Shown here: in pieces, positions 51,468 through 60,159 of the stretch
Layout: every line of letters begins with the position of its first letter
How positions within the stretch are numbered: the first letter of the stretch is position 1
Assembly: GCF_002356355.1 (NCBI RefSeq)
Contig: NZ_AP018052.1
Span: forward strand, 1,674,001 to 1,738,000
Direction: 5' to 3'
DNA from: Thiohalobacter thiocyanaticus
GTDB taxonomy: Bacteria > Pseudomonadota > Gammaproteobacteria > Thiohalobacterales > Thiohalobacteraceae
DNA: 64,000 bases
Notes under the pieces: generated by a model
Database searches by the model: none
The model's input: only the letters and a program-made list of their open reading frames with translations
What the model was told of the DNA's origin: nothing
Position numbers and translations under genes: made by a program

Positions 51468-52426
51468 AGTCCACCGGCCGTCTCCTGCTGCTGGCGTTGC
51501 TGGCAGCCGGCATTGCCCTGGCAGTGATCTACCGCGACCGCTTCGATGTGGCCGCGCTGGAGGCCTGGATCGGCGAGGCCGGAGCGGTCGCGCCGCTGGC
51601 CTTCATGGCCCTGTATGCCATCGCCGCGGTGCTGTTCCTGCCCGGCTCGGTGATGACCCTGGCCGGCGGCGCCCTGTTCGGGCCGGTGCTGGGCACCTTC
51701 TACAACCTGACCGGCGCCACCCTGGGCGCGGCCCTGGCCTTCCTGGTGGCACGCTACCTGGCCTCGGACTGGGTGGCGCGGCGCACCGGCGGCCGGCTGA
51801 AGCAGTTGATCCAGGGCGTGGAGGCCGAGGGCTGGCGCTTCGTCGCCTTCGTGCGCCTGGTGCCGCTGTTTCCCTTCAACCTGCTCAACTACGCCCTGGG
51901 GCTGACCCGCATCCGGTTCCTGCATTACCTCATTGCCACCTGGATCTGCATGCTGCCGGGCGCGCTGGCCTATACCTACCTCGGCTATGCCGGGCGCGAG
52001 GCGGTGGCCGGCGGCGAGGGCCTGATCCAGAAGGGGCTGCTGGCACTGGCGCTGCTGGCGGTGGTGGCCTTCCTGCCGCGGCTGATCGCCATCATCCGCA
52101 AGGGCAAACTGCTGCCCACGGATGAACTCAAGCGACGGCTGGATGCCGGAGAGGATCTGCTGCTGCTGGATGTGCGCAAACCGGAGGATTATCACGGTGA
52201 GCTGGGCCACATCTCCGGTGCGGTGAATATCCCGCTGGAGGAACTGCCGCAGCGTCTGGATGAGCTCGGTGAGTACCAGGAGCGCCCGGTGGCGACCGTG
52301 TGTCGCACCGACCGCATGTCGGCCGCCGCGGCCCGGCTGCTGGTCCAGCAGGGGTTTGCCGATGTGCATGTGGTGCGCAAGGGCATGGTGAGCTGGAATC
52401 AGCAGGGTTATCCTGTGGAGAAGTGA
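51464..52426 (+). CDS. TVP38/TMEM64 (DedA-like) membrane protein fused to a rhodanese domain
   Basis: 320 residues from the ATG at 51464, overlapping the previous stop. Residues 1-210 are the TVP38/TMEM64 membrane domain: 'AVLFLPGSVMTLAGGALFGP', 'FVAFVRLVPLFPFNLLNYAL' (the conserved P-x-x-P-x-x-L-x-N loop) and 'TYLGYAGREA'. Residues ~220-318 are a cytoplasmic rhodanese domain ('LLLLDVRKPEDYHGELGHIS', with cysteine in 'VATVCRTDRMSAAAARLL'). TVP38 proteins are thought to be involved in lipid scrambling or membrane transport. A fused sulfurtransferase suggests handling of sulfane sulfur at the membrane. A diverged repeat separates it from arsS. Confidence 0.9.
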   Translation: MKSTGRLLLLALLAAGIALAVIYRDRFDVAALEAWIGEAGAVAPLAFMALYAIAAVLFLPGSVMTLAGGALFGPVLGTFYNLTGATLGAALAFLVARYLASDWVARRTGGRLKQLIQGVEAEGWRFVAFVRLVPLFPFNLLNYALGLTRIRFLHYLIATWICMLPGALAYTYLGYAGREAVAGGEGLIQKGLLALALLAVVAFLPRLIAIIRKGKLLPTDELKRRLDAGEDLLLLDVRKPEDYHGELGHISGAVNIPLEELPQRLDELGEYQERPVATVCRTDRMSAAAARLLVQQGFADVHVVRKGMVSWNQQGYPVEK

Positions 52427-52440
52427 TGGCTGGTCCATAT

Positions 52441-52470
52441 GAAATTGTCACGTTGCTCTCGCAATGACAG
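52441..52470. repeat. Partial family C repeat, inverted
   Basis: 'GAAATTGTCACGTTGCTCTC' then 'GCAATGACAG' is the reverse complement of the family C start ('CTGTCATTGCGAGAG...'). It directly adjoins the family B repeat on the right. Confidence 0.5.
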
Positions 52471-52556
52471 CATGTAGGTCGGGTTAGCGAAGCGTAACCC
52501 GACAACCGGCGAGATGTGTTGGGTTACGACGCTGCGCGTCTAACCCAACCTGCATG
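52471..52556. repeat. Palindromic repeat, family B
   Basis: 'CATGTAGGTCGGGTTAGCGA' at the left pairs with 'TAACCCAACCTGCATG' at the right; the centre has two internal hairpins. It shares the '...GCGTAACCC' / 'GGGTTACG...' text with the family B copies at 24842-24910 and 55139-55224. It lies between the TVP38-rhodanese stop and the arsS start. Confidence 0.75.
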
Positions 52557-52635
52557 GATGTATAGAGACGGTGGCACTTTACTGACAATCCACTGTCCAA
52601 CACGCAAACTCATAGCCTTCAGGAGTCCGACCGGC

Positions 52636-53595
52636 ATGCACGCCACCCTGCCATTACTGCGCGAAACAGATTTCCCGCCCATCCGCCGCGGCCCGCTGCA
52701 GACCCTGCAGGTCAATCTCGGCTACAAGTGCAACCAGAGTTGTCTGCACTGTCATGTGAATGCCGGTCCCACCCGCAGCGAGATGATGGACGGTACCACT
52801 CTGCAGATGGTGGTGGCCTTCCTGCAGGCCAGCGGCGTGCGGCAGCTGGATCTGACCGGCGGCGCACCCGAACTGCATCCCCGCTTCCGCGAACTGGTCA
52901 GTGTGGCACGCGCGCTGGAGGTGGAGGTCATCGACCGCTGCAACCTCACCATCCTGGAGGAGCCCGGCCAGGAGGATCTGGCCGACTTCCTGGCCGAACA
53001 CCGGGTCGGCATCATCGCCTCGCTGCCCTGCTATCTGGAAGAGAACGTGGAAAACCAGCGCGGCAAGGGCGTGTATGGCGCCAGCATCCGCGGCCTGCGG
53101 CGGTTGAACGCCCTGGGCTACGGGCAGCCCGACAGCGGGCTGGAACTCAATCTGATGTACAACCCGGTCGGTCCCTGGCTGCCACCGCCGCAGGCCGGTC
53201 TGGAGGCCGATTACCGGCGCGAACTGGCTGAACGCGAGGGCGTGGTATTCAACCGCCTGTATGCGCTGACCAACATGCCCATCGCCCGCTTCGGCAGCAC
53301 CCTGATCTCGCATGACGGGTTCGAGGATTACATGGCCCTGCTCAAGTCGGCGCACTGTCCGGACAACCTGAATACGGTGATGTGCCGGAGTCTGATCAGC
53401 GTCGACTGGCAGGGTTACGTCTACGACTGCGATTTCAACCAGATGCTCGGGCTCGCCCTGGGAGACGATCGCCCGACCCATCTGTCCGAACTGATCGGCC
53501 GGGACCTTGACGCCCGCCCCATTGCCGTGGCCGATCACTGCTATGGCTGCACGGCAGGGCAGGGCAGCAGCTGCGGCGGGGCGCTGGGTGGCTGA
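52636..53595 (+). CDS. arsS: Radical SAM arsenosugar biosynthesis protein ArsS
   Basis: 319 residues from the ATG at 52636 with an AGGAG site ten bases ahead; the upstream open frame runs through a repeat. The radical SAM cluster motif CX3CX2C is Cys32, Cys36, Cys39 in 'NLGYKCNQSCLHCHVNAG'. 'DLTGGAPELHPRFRELVSVA' and 'DRCNLTILEEPGQEDLADFL' are the SAM and substrate segments. The C-terminus has the DUF3641 cysteines ('CYGCTAGQGSSCGG'). ArsS moves a deoxyadenosyl group to dimethylarsinous acid, giving the nucleoside precursor of arsenosugars. The next two glycosyltransferases and arsM complete the pathway. Confidence 0.95.
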   Translation: MHATLPLLRETDFPPIRRGPLQTLQVNLGYKCNQSCLHCHVNAGPTRSEMMDGTTLQMVVAFLQASGVRQLDLTGGAPELHPRFRELVSVARALEVEVIDRCNLTILEEPGQEDLADFLAEHRVGIIASLPCYLEENVENQRGKGVYGASIRGLRRLNALGYGQPDSGLELNLMYNPVGPWLPPPQAGLEADYRRELAEREGVVFNRLYALTNMPIARFGSTLISHDGFEDYMALLKSAHCPDNLNTVMCRSLISVDWQGYVYDCDFNQMLGLALGDDRPTHLSELIGRDLDARPIAVADHCYGCTAGQGSSCGGALGG

Positions 53596-54271
53596 ACGGC
53601 TGTCCATCATCATCCCGGCCCTGAACGAGGCCGGGGGTATCGTCGGTCTGCTCGATGCGCTGCAGCCGCTGCGTGGGCAGGGCCATGAGGTCATACTGGT
53701 CGACGGCGGCAGTCAGGATGCCACGCTCGAACTGGCCCGCCCGTATATCGATGCGGCGCTGCAGAGCGCCCCGGGCCGGGCGCGGCAGATGAACGCCGGT
53801 GCGCGGGCGGCGGGCGGCGATATTCTCTGGTTCGTGCATGCGGATACCCGGCTCGGTCATGGGCATGCCGCGGCGCTGCTGCAGGCAATGCAAGCCGATC
53901 CGGACCGGGCGTGGGGACGATTCGATGTGCGCATCAACGGCCGTGCCCCTCTGCTGGGGTGGGTGGCCCGGATGATGAATCTGCGCTCGCGCCTGACCGG
54001 CATTGCCACCGGCGATCAGGGCATCTTTGTGCGACGCGCTGCGTTTCTGGACATCGGCGGCTATGCCGATCAGCCGCTGATGGAGGACATCGAACTGAGC
54101 CGGGCGCTTAAACGCATCAGTCCGCCGCTGTGCCTGCGTCAGTGCATCGAAACCTCCGGCCGGCGCTGGGAGCAGGGCGGAGTGGTCCGCATCATCCTGC
54201 TGATGTGGAGCCTGCGTCTGGGTTATTTCCTGGGCCTGGCGCCCGAGCGCCTGGCCCGGCTTTACACTTGA
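53588..54271 (+). CDS. TIGR04283-type arsenosugar glycosyltransferase
   Basis: 227 residues from the GTG at 53588, which overlaps the arsS stop by 8 bases. The frame is open further upstream inside arsS. GT-A motifs: 'RLSIIIPALNEAGGIVGLLD', 'EVILVDGGSQDATLELARPY', 'GDILWFVHADTRL' (DXD-like HAD) and 'IATGDQGIFVRRAAFLDIGG'. This is the family 2 glycosyltransferase that consistently accompanies arsS. It is thought to work on the deoxyadenosyl-arsenic intermediate or an acceptor in arsenosugar synthesis. Confidence 0.92.
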   Translation: MAERLSIIIPALNEAGGIVGLLDALQPLRGQGHEVILVDGGSQDATLELARPYIDAALQSAPGRARQMNAGARAAGGDILWFVHADTRLGHGHAAALLQAMQADPDRAWGRFDVRINGRAPLLGWVARMMNLRSRLTGIATGDQGIFVRRAAFLDIGGYADQPLMEDIELSRALKRISPPLCLRQCIETSGRRWEQGGVVRIILLMWSLRLGYFLGLAPERLARLYT

Positions 54272-54320
54272 GGATATGGCTGCGAAACCCACTGAATCCA
54301 CAAAGGAAGCTCTGATCAAT

Positions 54321-54390
54321 CCGTCATGCCGGCGAAGGCCGGCATCCAGGTGTCTGATGCCTCTGGATCCCGGCCTTCGCCGGGATGACG
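54321..54390. repeat. Palindromic repeat, family A short form
   Basis: A 70-base element with near-perfect inverted ends ('CCGTCATGCCGGCGAAGGCC' at the left, 'GGCCTTCGCCGGGATGACG' at the right) and a 12-base centre. It lies in the 204-base gap between the two arsenosugar-type glycosyltransferase genes. Confidence 0.85.
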
Positions 54391-54475
54391 AAGAAGGAAT
54401 CAATCAGAAGTTTCCTCGAGGAATACGGTTCGTGGATTTCCCGGGTTTGGTGGTCAGTCAGGCGAGTCGCCCGGA

Positions 54476-55129
54476 ATGAGTCGTACAGCCAGATACCCGG
54501 GTGCCCGCCTGCTGCTGTTCGCACGCAGCCCGGTGCGCGGCCGGGTCAAGCGCCGCCTGGCGGCCGAGATGGGCGAACAGGCGGCCTTTGACATTCATTG
54601 CGCCATGACCGCGTACCTGGCCGGCATGGCAGGCGGGGCTGCCCTGATGCCGGCCTGCCTGTATGCCTGGCCCGATGTCGATTCACCCTGGCTGCAGAAC
54701 CTGGCCGCACGTCATGCCCTGCAACTCCGGGCGCAGCAGGGCAGTGACCTGGGCGAGCGCATGGGCAATGCCCTGGCGGCCGAACTGCGACACGCCGATT
54801 TCGCGATCCTGATCGGCAGCGACTGCCCCGGTATCGATCCGGCCTATATTGAAGCTGCCGCCGCGCGGCTGCAGGCGGGCGTGCCCTGGGTGTTCGGACC
54901 GGCCATCGACGGTGGCTACGGTCTGGTGGGTACCTGCCGTGCCGATCCGGCGCCCTTCCGGAATATCGACTGGGGTACGGCAGAAGTCATGGCGCAGACC
55001 CGCGACCGCTGCCGCGCAGCCGGCCTGGCGTGGGAGGAGTTGGATGCATTGTATGATATCGATACCCGTGAGGACTGGCTGCGGCTGCAGCGCGACAGGC
55101 CGGAATTGTGCGGAAATCTGGTCTGGTAA
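54476..55129 (+). CDS. TIGR04282-type arsenosugar glycosyltransferase (cofC/GT-A-like)
   Basis: 217 residues. The N-terminal 'RLLLFARSPVRGRVKRRLAA' is the nucleotide-sugar/nucleotidyltransferase-like loop, 'FAILIGSDCPGIDPAYIEAA' holds the acidic DCP motif, and 'PAIDGGYGLVGTCRADPAPF' the substrate segment. This matches the TIGR04282 family, which sits beside arsS and TIGR04283 in arsenosugar loci. It may prepare or transfer the sugar part; the exact split with the preceding enzyme is not established. It has no close ribosome site and is separated from its neighbours by repeats. Confidence 0.9.
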   Translation: MSRTARYPGARLLLFARSPVRGRVKRRLAAEMGEQAAFDIHCAMTAYLAGMAGGAALMPACLYAWPDVDSPWLQNLAARHALQLRAQQGSDLGERMGNALAAELRHADFAILIGSDCPGIDPAYIEAAAARLQAGVPWVFGPAIDGGYGLVGTCRADPAPFRNIDWGTAEVMAQTRDRCRAAGLAWEELDALYDIDTREDWLRLQRDRPELCGNLVW

Positions 55130-55138
55130 CGGGGTGAC

Positions 55139-55224
55139 GTAGGATGGGTGAAGCAAGGCGTAACCCATCATGGCGCAGACTGCCGACGATGGGTTTCGGC
55201 GCCCTGCGCCTGCACCCATCCTAC
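55139..55224. repeat. Palindromic repeat, family B
   Basis: 'GTAGGATGGGTGAAGCAAGG' at the left mirrors 'CTGCACCCATCCTAC' at the right, with the 'GCGTAACCC' / 'GATGGGTTTCGGC' core of family B. It separates the TIGR04282 gene from arsM. Confidence 0.82.
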
Positions 55225-55255
55225 ATTCTGTTAATACCGAACAGGAGTAATGGCC

Positions 55256-56086
55256 ATGAGCGAACAACGATCCGATGATATCCGCAACGCCGTGCGCAGC
55301 AGCTATGCCGCCGTGGCCGAGGCCAGCGAGGCCGGCGACTGCTGCGGGGTGGAGTCGAGCTGCTGCGGGGTGTCCGACGATGCCGCCATCAATGCCCTGA
55401 TCTCGACCCGACTGGGCTACAGTCAGGCCGACCTCGAGAGCGTCCCGGAAGGCGCGGACATGGGCCTGGGCTGCGGCAACCCGCGCGCCATCGCCAGTCT
55501 GCAGCCGGGCGAAACGGTACTGGACCTGGGCAGCGGCGGCGGCTTCGATGCCTTTCTGGCCGCGGCCGAGGTCGGTGCCTCCGGCCGGGTGATCGGCGTG
55601 GACATGACGCCCGAGATGCTGGCCAAGGCGCGCGCCAATGCCCGCAAGGGCAACTATTCGCAGGTCGAATTCCGCCTCGGCGAGATCGAGCACCTGCCGG
55701 TGAGTGATGGCAGCGTCGATGTCATCATCTCCAACTGCGTGATCAACCTGTCACCGGACAAGGCGCAGGTCTTTCGCGAGGCCTTCCGGGTGCTGAGGCC
55801 GGGCGGGCGTCTGGCCATCTCCGACGTGGTGGCCGGCACCGAGTTGCCGGAGGCGATGCAACAGGATCTGCAGCTGCACTCGGCCTGTGTGTCCGGCGCC
55901 TCCACCGCCGCGGAACTGACCGCGATACTGGCGGCGGCGGGTTTCGCCGACATCCGCATCGAGCCGAAGGACGCGTCGCGCGAGTTCATCCGCGACTGGG
56001 TGCCCGGCAGCAGGGTGGAGGACTATGTGCTGTCCGCGACCATCGAGGCAGTCAAGCCCCAGGCCGGACAGGTGAAGGGATCTTGA
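55256..56086 (+). CDS. arsM: Arsenite S-adenosylmethionine methyltransferase ArsM
   Basis: 276 residues from the ATG at 55256; an ATG at 55250 lies too close to the AGGAG site. The N-terminus has cysteine pairs 'GDCCGVESSCCGVSDD'. The arsenic ligands are Cys73 ('MGLGCGNPRAI'), Cys161 ('SNCVINLSPDK') and Cys211 ('LHSACVSGASTA'), matching the three conserved cysteines of algal ArsM. The SAM motif is 'VLDLGSGGGFDAFLAA'. It methylates arsenite stepwise to mono- and dimethylated forms, the substrate ArsS then uses. It closes the arsenosugar block. Confidence 0.96.
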   Translation: MSEQRSDDIRNAVRSSYAAVAEASEAGDCCGVESSCCGVSDDAAINALISTRLGYSQADLESVPEGADMGLGCGNPRAIASLQPGETVLDLGSGGGFDAFLAAAEVGASGRVIGVDMTPEMLAKARANARKGNYSQVEFRLGEIEHLPVSDGSVDVIISNCVINLSPDKAQVFREAFRVLRPGGRLAISDVVAGTELPEAMQQDLQLHSACVSGASTAAELTAILAAAGFADIRIEPKDASREFIRDWVPGSRVEDYVLSATIEAVKPQAGQVKGS

Positions 56087-56144
56087 AAATCACAGGCCGA
56101 TCCCCATCTGATCGGCATGGAGTTATCGACAGCGGATTTTCGCC

Positions 56145-56585
56145 ATGCCTGAAGCACTGCATCTCGTCTGTCCGCATTGCCAATCGGTCAATCGCATCCC
56201 GTCCATGCGCCTGGGCGAGGGGCCCAAATGCGGTAAATGCCACCGGCCGCTGTTCACCGGCGAACCGGTCGACTTGACCCAGGCCGGATTCCAGAAGCAG
56301 TTCGAACGCAGCGACATCCCGCTGCTGGTCGATTTCTGGGCCCCCTGGTGCGGGCCGTGCAAGATGATGGCGCCGCAGTTCACCCAGGCCGCGCGGCAGC
56401 TCGAACCGCAGCTGCGGCTGGCCAAGGTCAACACCGAGGTCGAGCAGTCACTGGCCGCGCATTTCGGCATCCGCAGCATTCCCACCCTGGCCCTGTTCGC
56501 CCGGGGCCGCGAACTGGCCCGCCAGCCCGGCGCGATGGGCGCGGCCGATATCGTGCGCTGGGTGAAACACCACCTCCCCCGCTGA
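56145..56585 (+). CDS. trxC: Thioredoxin 2 (TrxC)
   Basis: 146 residues. The N-terminal zinc-binding part has 'LVCPHCQSVNRIP' and 'PKCGKCHRPLF' (two CXXC pairs). The thioredoxin domain has the active site 'WAPWCGPCKM' and the cis-Pro 'RSIPTLALF'. It is the cytoplasmic zinc-containing thioredoxin, usually peroxide-induced. It comes 58 bases after arsM on the same strand and could supply reducing power to ArsM, which needs thioredoxin or glutathione. Confidence 0.95.
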   Translation: MPEALHLVCPHCQSVNRIPSMRLGEGPKCGKCHRPLFTGEPVDLTQAGFQKQFERSDIPLLVDFWAPWCGPCKMMAPQFTQAARQLEPQLRLAKVNTEVEQSLAAHFGIRSIPTLALFARGRELARQPGAMGAADIVRWVKHHLPR

Positions 56586-56837
56586 AAGCTGATCGCTGCC
56601 CCGGTCGGTACTGTCCCGCCGGACCGGTCCGATCGCCGGGTTTCATTCCGAAACGCGGATCAAATTCCACAAATCCCGGCCGTTACATGACATGCAGACG
56701 CCCTGTATGATGCATTTCCAGCGGGGCGTGGCGGACACTGCCGGGCACCCAGGCCGGCTCTCCGTGCTGGAAGTTAATGAACTGATTTTTATGGAAATCA
56801 TGTCCGCCAGGGACAGAGCACCGGCGAGCGCCACGAT

Positions 56838-59800
56838 ATGCAGAGTCCGCCAACCGACCAGCGCCGCTTCAGCCGCAGCCGCAGTGCCCTGCGGGTGACC
56901 TTCTATTACGCCCTGTTCGGCATTGCCTGGATCCTGTCCAGCGACTGGCTGGTGCGCCTGATCGCCGTGGATGCAGACATGTTGCACAGTCTGCAGAACC
57001 TCAAGGGGCTGGCCTATGTGCTGCTGTCTGCACTCCTGATCTATGCCCTGATCCGGCACGAGAACCGCAATACCGTCAGCGTGCTCCAGGCGCTCACCAC
57101 CGAGCGCGAGCGCCTGGCCGGGATCATCGAGGGCACCCGGGTCGGGACCTGGGAGTGGCACATCCCCAGCGGCCGGACCGTGTTCAACGAGCGCTGGGCG
57201 GAGCTGATCGGCTACCGCCTGGATGAGTTGATGCCCACCACCATCAGGACCTGGGAAGACCGCGTCCACCCCGAAGACCTGCCACGGGCGCGTAATGCCC
57301 TGCAGCGCCATCTGCGCGGCGAACTGGATTACTACGACATCGAACACCGGATGCGCCACCGGGACGGCCACTGGATCTGGATTCATGACCGTGGCCGGGT
57401 GCTGGAGTGGGACGACCAGGGCCAGCCGCTGCGCATGCTCGGCACCCACACCGATGTCAGCCGGCGCAAGCGCAACGAGGCCGAGATCGCCCATACCAAC
57501 CGGCTGTATGCCACCCTCAGCGAGACCAATCAGGCGATCGTGCGCTTCAGCAACCAGGATGAGTTGTTCCGGCAGGTGTGCGATATCGCGGCGAAGTACG
57601 GCGGCTTCCGACTGGCCTGGATCGGCCTGCCCGATGCCGACGGCTGGCTGCAGGTGGCTGCCGCCAGCGGGGAACTGGATTATCTCCAGGGATTGCAGGT
57701 CTCGGTCGATGCCGGCCGGCCCGAAGGCGGCGGCCCCAGCGGCTGCGCCTTCCGCGAACGCCGACATCAGATCAACAACAACTTCAGCGCCAACCGGGAT
57801 ACCCGGCCCTGGCTGCAGCGGGCTGAGCAGGTCGGTTTCGGGGCCTCTGCCGCCTTTCCCCTGGTCTGCGAGGGCGAGGTCTTCGGGGTGTTCAACATCT
57901 ACGCCGACACGCCCGGTTATTTCAAGGAACGCGAAATAACACTGCTCGACGAGATGGCGGCCGACATCGGCTTCGGGGTGGAGAACCACCGCCGCCGGCT
58001 GCGCCAGATCCGCAGCGAGGCGCGTTTCCATGCCATTGCCGACGGCTTCCCCGACGCCATCGTGCTGGCCGATCCCGAACGGCGCATCGAGTGGATCAAC
58101 CCGGGATTCGAGCAGACCTTCGGCTACCGGCTGGAGGAACTGCAGGGACAACCGACCCGGATGCTCTATGCCGACGAAAACGATTTCAGTGAGCAGGGGC
58201 GGCTGCACTACCACAGCGGGGCGCACACGAGACAATCCCCTTACGAGATGGTGTACCGGAAACAGGATGGTACGGATTTCGTCGGCGAGACCATCGGCAC
58301 GCCGCTGCGCAGCGAGGAGGGCGAGCTGCTCGGCTATGCGGCAGTGATCCGGGATGTGACCGAGCGCCGCCGCACGGAGGACCGGCTGCGCATCGCCGCG
58401 GCCGCCTTCGAGGTCGAGAACGGCATCATGATCACGGACCGGGATCTGCGCATCGAGCAGGTCAACCAGGCCTTCACCCGCATTACCGGCTATACGGCAG
58501 AGGAGGCGATCGGCACCACGCCTGAGCTCCTCAAATCCGGCCGCCACAGCGCACGCTTCTACGTGCGGATGTGGCGCGACATCCTCCGTCAGGGCTACTG
58601 GCAGGGCGAGGTCTGGAACCGCAAGAAGGACGGCGAGATCTATCCGGGATGGCTGACCATCAGCGTGGTGCACGACACGGCCGGTGAGGTGACCCACTAC
58701 ATCGGCTCGTTCACCGACATCTCGGACCGCAAGGCGGCCGAGCAGCGCATCCATCAGCTGGCTTTCTATGATCCGCTGACCCAGCTCGCCAACCGACGCC
58801 TGTTCCTCGACCGGCTCGAACACGCCCGGGCCACCAGCGAGCGCAGCCGCCAGCACGGGGCGGTTCTGATCCTCGACCTGGATCACTTCAAGCTGCTCAA
58901 CGACACTCAGGGGCACCATGCCGGTGACGAACTGCTGATCGAGGTCGGTCGCCGCATCCGGCGCCAGGTACGGGACTCCGATACCGTGGCGCGGCTGGGC
59001 GGCGATGAATTCGTGGTGCTGCTGGAAGCGCTGGCCGAGGACCGTGATCAGGCCGCGGGCTATGTCAGCGAGGTCGCGTCCAAGATCCATGAAGGCCTGA
59101 TCCAGCCCTACAGCCTGGCCGGAATCAGTGACTACCGTCTCACCGCCAGCCTGGGCGTGACCCTGTTCCAGGGGCGGGAGTCGAGCCAGGAGGAACTGCT
59201 CAAGCAGGCCGACGTCGCCCTCTATGAGGGCAAGTCGGCCGGGCGCAATGCCATCCGCTTCTTCAATCCCGACATGCAGCACAAGGTCGAGCAGCGCGCC
59301 AGCATGGAGACGGCGCTGTCCCGGGCGCTGGAACAGCGCGAGTTCGAGTTGTACTACCAGCCGCAGATCGACCGCGAGGGTGGGCTGCTGGGCGCCGAGG
59401 TACTGCTGCGCTGGATCCCGGAACCGGGCAAGCCGGTCTCCCCGGCCGAGTTCATTCCGCTGGCCGAGGATACCGGGCTGATCGTGCCGCTCGGCTACTG
59501 GGTGCTGGAAACCGCCTGTCTGCAGCTGCGAGCCTGGCAGCAGCAGTGCCCGGAGCGGGGTTTCAGTCTGGCGGTGAATATCAGCGCGCGGCAGTTCCAC
59601 CAGCATGATTTCATCCGCCGGCTGCAGGAGATCATCGAACGCAGCGGCGCGGATCCGTGCGGTCTGAAGCTGGAGCTCACCGAGTCTGTGGTCCTGGACG
59701 ACATCGCCGGCGTGATCGAGAAGATCGACGGTCTGCGCCGGCTCGGCCTGGGCTTTTCCATGGATGATTTCGGTACCGGCTACTCATCGCTGTCCTATCT

Positions 59801-60074
59801 CAAGCGCCTGCCGCTGGACCAGCTCAAGATCGACACCTCCTTCGTTCGCGACCTGGCGCATTCGGCCAACGATCTGGCCATCGTGCGCGCCATCATCGCC
59901 ATGGGGCACTCGCTCAACCTGCACGTCATCGCCGAGGGCGTGGAGACCGCCGAGCAGAAGGTCTACCTGGAGCGCTACGGCTGCGATGCCTACCAGGGCT
60001 ATCTGTTCGGCCGTCCCATGGCTGCCCGCGAGTTCGAGTCCCGCTTCATCGTTGCCGCCGCCCGGATGGACTAG
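56838..60074 (+). CDS. GGDEF-EAL signalling protein with PAS and GAF sensor domains
   Basis: 1,078 residues. Two N-terminal membrane helices (about 21-42 and 56-73) are followed by PAS ('IEGTRVGTWEWHIPSGRTVF'), GAF ('ICDIAAKYGGFRLAWIGLPD') and two more PAS domains ('HAIADGFPDAIVLADPERRI', 'AAFEVENGIMITDRDLRIEQ'). The GGDEF domain has the intact active site 'VARLGGDEFVVLLE'. In the EAL domain the motif is EVL ('LLGAEVLLRW'), with 'LELTESVVLDD' and 'SMDDFGTGYSSLSYLKRLPL' intact. It would make or break cyclic di-GMP depending on a signal. Expected to control biofilm or motility; ligand unknown. Confidence 0.95.
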   Translation: MQSPPTDQRRFSRSRSALRVTFYYALFGIAWILSSDWLVRLIAVDADMLHSLQNLKGLAYVLLSALLIYALIRHENRNTVSVLQALTTERERLAGIIEGTRVGTWEWHIPSGRTVFNERWAELIGYRLDELMPTTIRTWEDRVHPEDLPRARNALQRHLRGELDYYDIEHRMRHRDGHWIWIHDRGRVLEWDDQGQPLRMLGTHTDVSRRKRNEAEIAHTNRLYATLSETNQAIVRFSNQDELFRQVCDIAAKYGGFRLAWIGLPDADGWLQVAAASGELDYLQGLQVSVDAGRPEGGGPSGCAFRERRHQINNNFSANRDTRPWLQRAEQVGFGASAAFPLVCEGEVFGVFNIYADTPGYFKEREITLLDEMAADIGFGVENHRRRLRQIRSEARFHAIADGFPDAIVLADPERRIEWINPGFEQTFGYRLEELQGQPTRMLYADENDFSEQGRLHYHSGAHTRQSPYEMVYRKQDGTDFVGETIGTPLRSEEGELLGYAAVIRDVTERRRTEDRLRIAAAAFEVENGIMITDRDLRIEQVNQAFTRITGYTAEEAIGTTPELLKSGRHSARFYVRMWRDILRQGYWQGEVWNRKKDGEIYPGWLTISVVHDTAGEVTHYIGSFTDISDRKAAEQRIHQLAFYDPLTQLANRRLFLDRLEHARATSERSRQHGAVLILDLDHFKLLNDTQGHHAGDELLIEVGRRIRRQVRDSDTVARLGGDEFVVLLEALAEDRDQAAGYVSEVASKIHEGLIQPYSLAGISDYRLTASLGVTLFQGRESSQEELLKQADVALYEGKSAGRNAIRFFNPDMQHKVEQRASMETALSRALEQREFELYYQPQIDREGGLLGAEVLLRWIPEPGKPVSPAEFIPLAEDTGLIVPLGYWVLETACLQLRAWQQQCPERGFSLAVNISARQFHQHDFIRRLQEIIERSGADPCGLKLELTESVVLDDIAGVIEKIDGLRRLGLGFSMDDFGTGYSSLSYLKRLPLDQLKIDTSFVRDLAHSANDLAIVRAIIAMGHSLNLHVIAEGVETAEQKVYLERYGCDAYQGYLFGRPMAAREFESRFIVAAARMD

Positions 60075-60159
60075 GCCGGCGCCGCGACCACCCCCGTGTC
60101 TTCACTGCCATAATTCTGTAATATGCGCCTGTGTCCCGACCGTTCCTGGGAGCAGGCGT

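Noticed and set aside
56643-59606. 987-residue minus-strand open frame opposite the GGDEF-EAL gene
   Set aside because: Complement of a protein with intact GGDEF and EAL-domain motifs; no independent signals.
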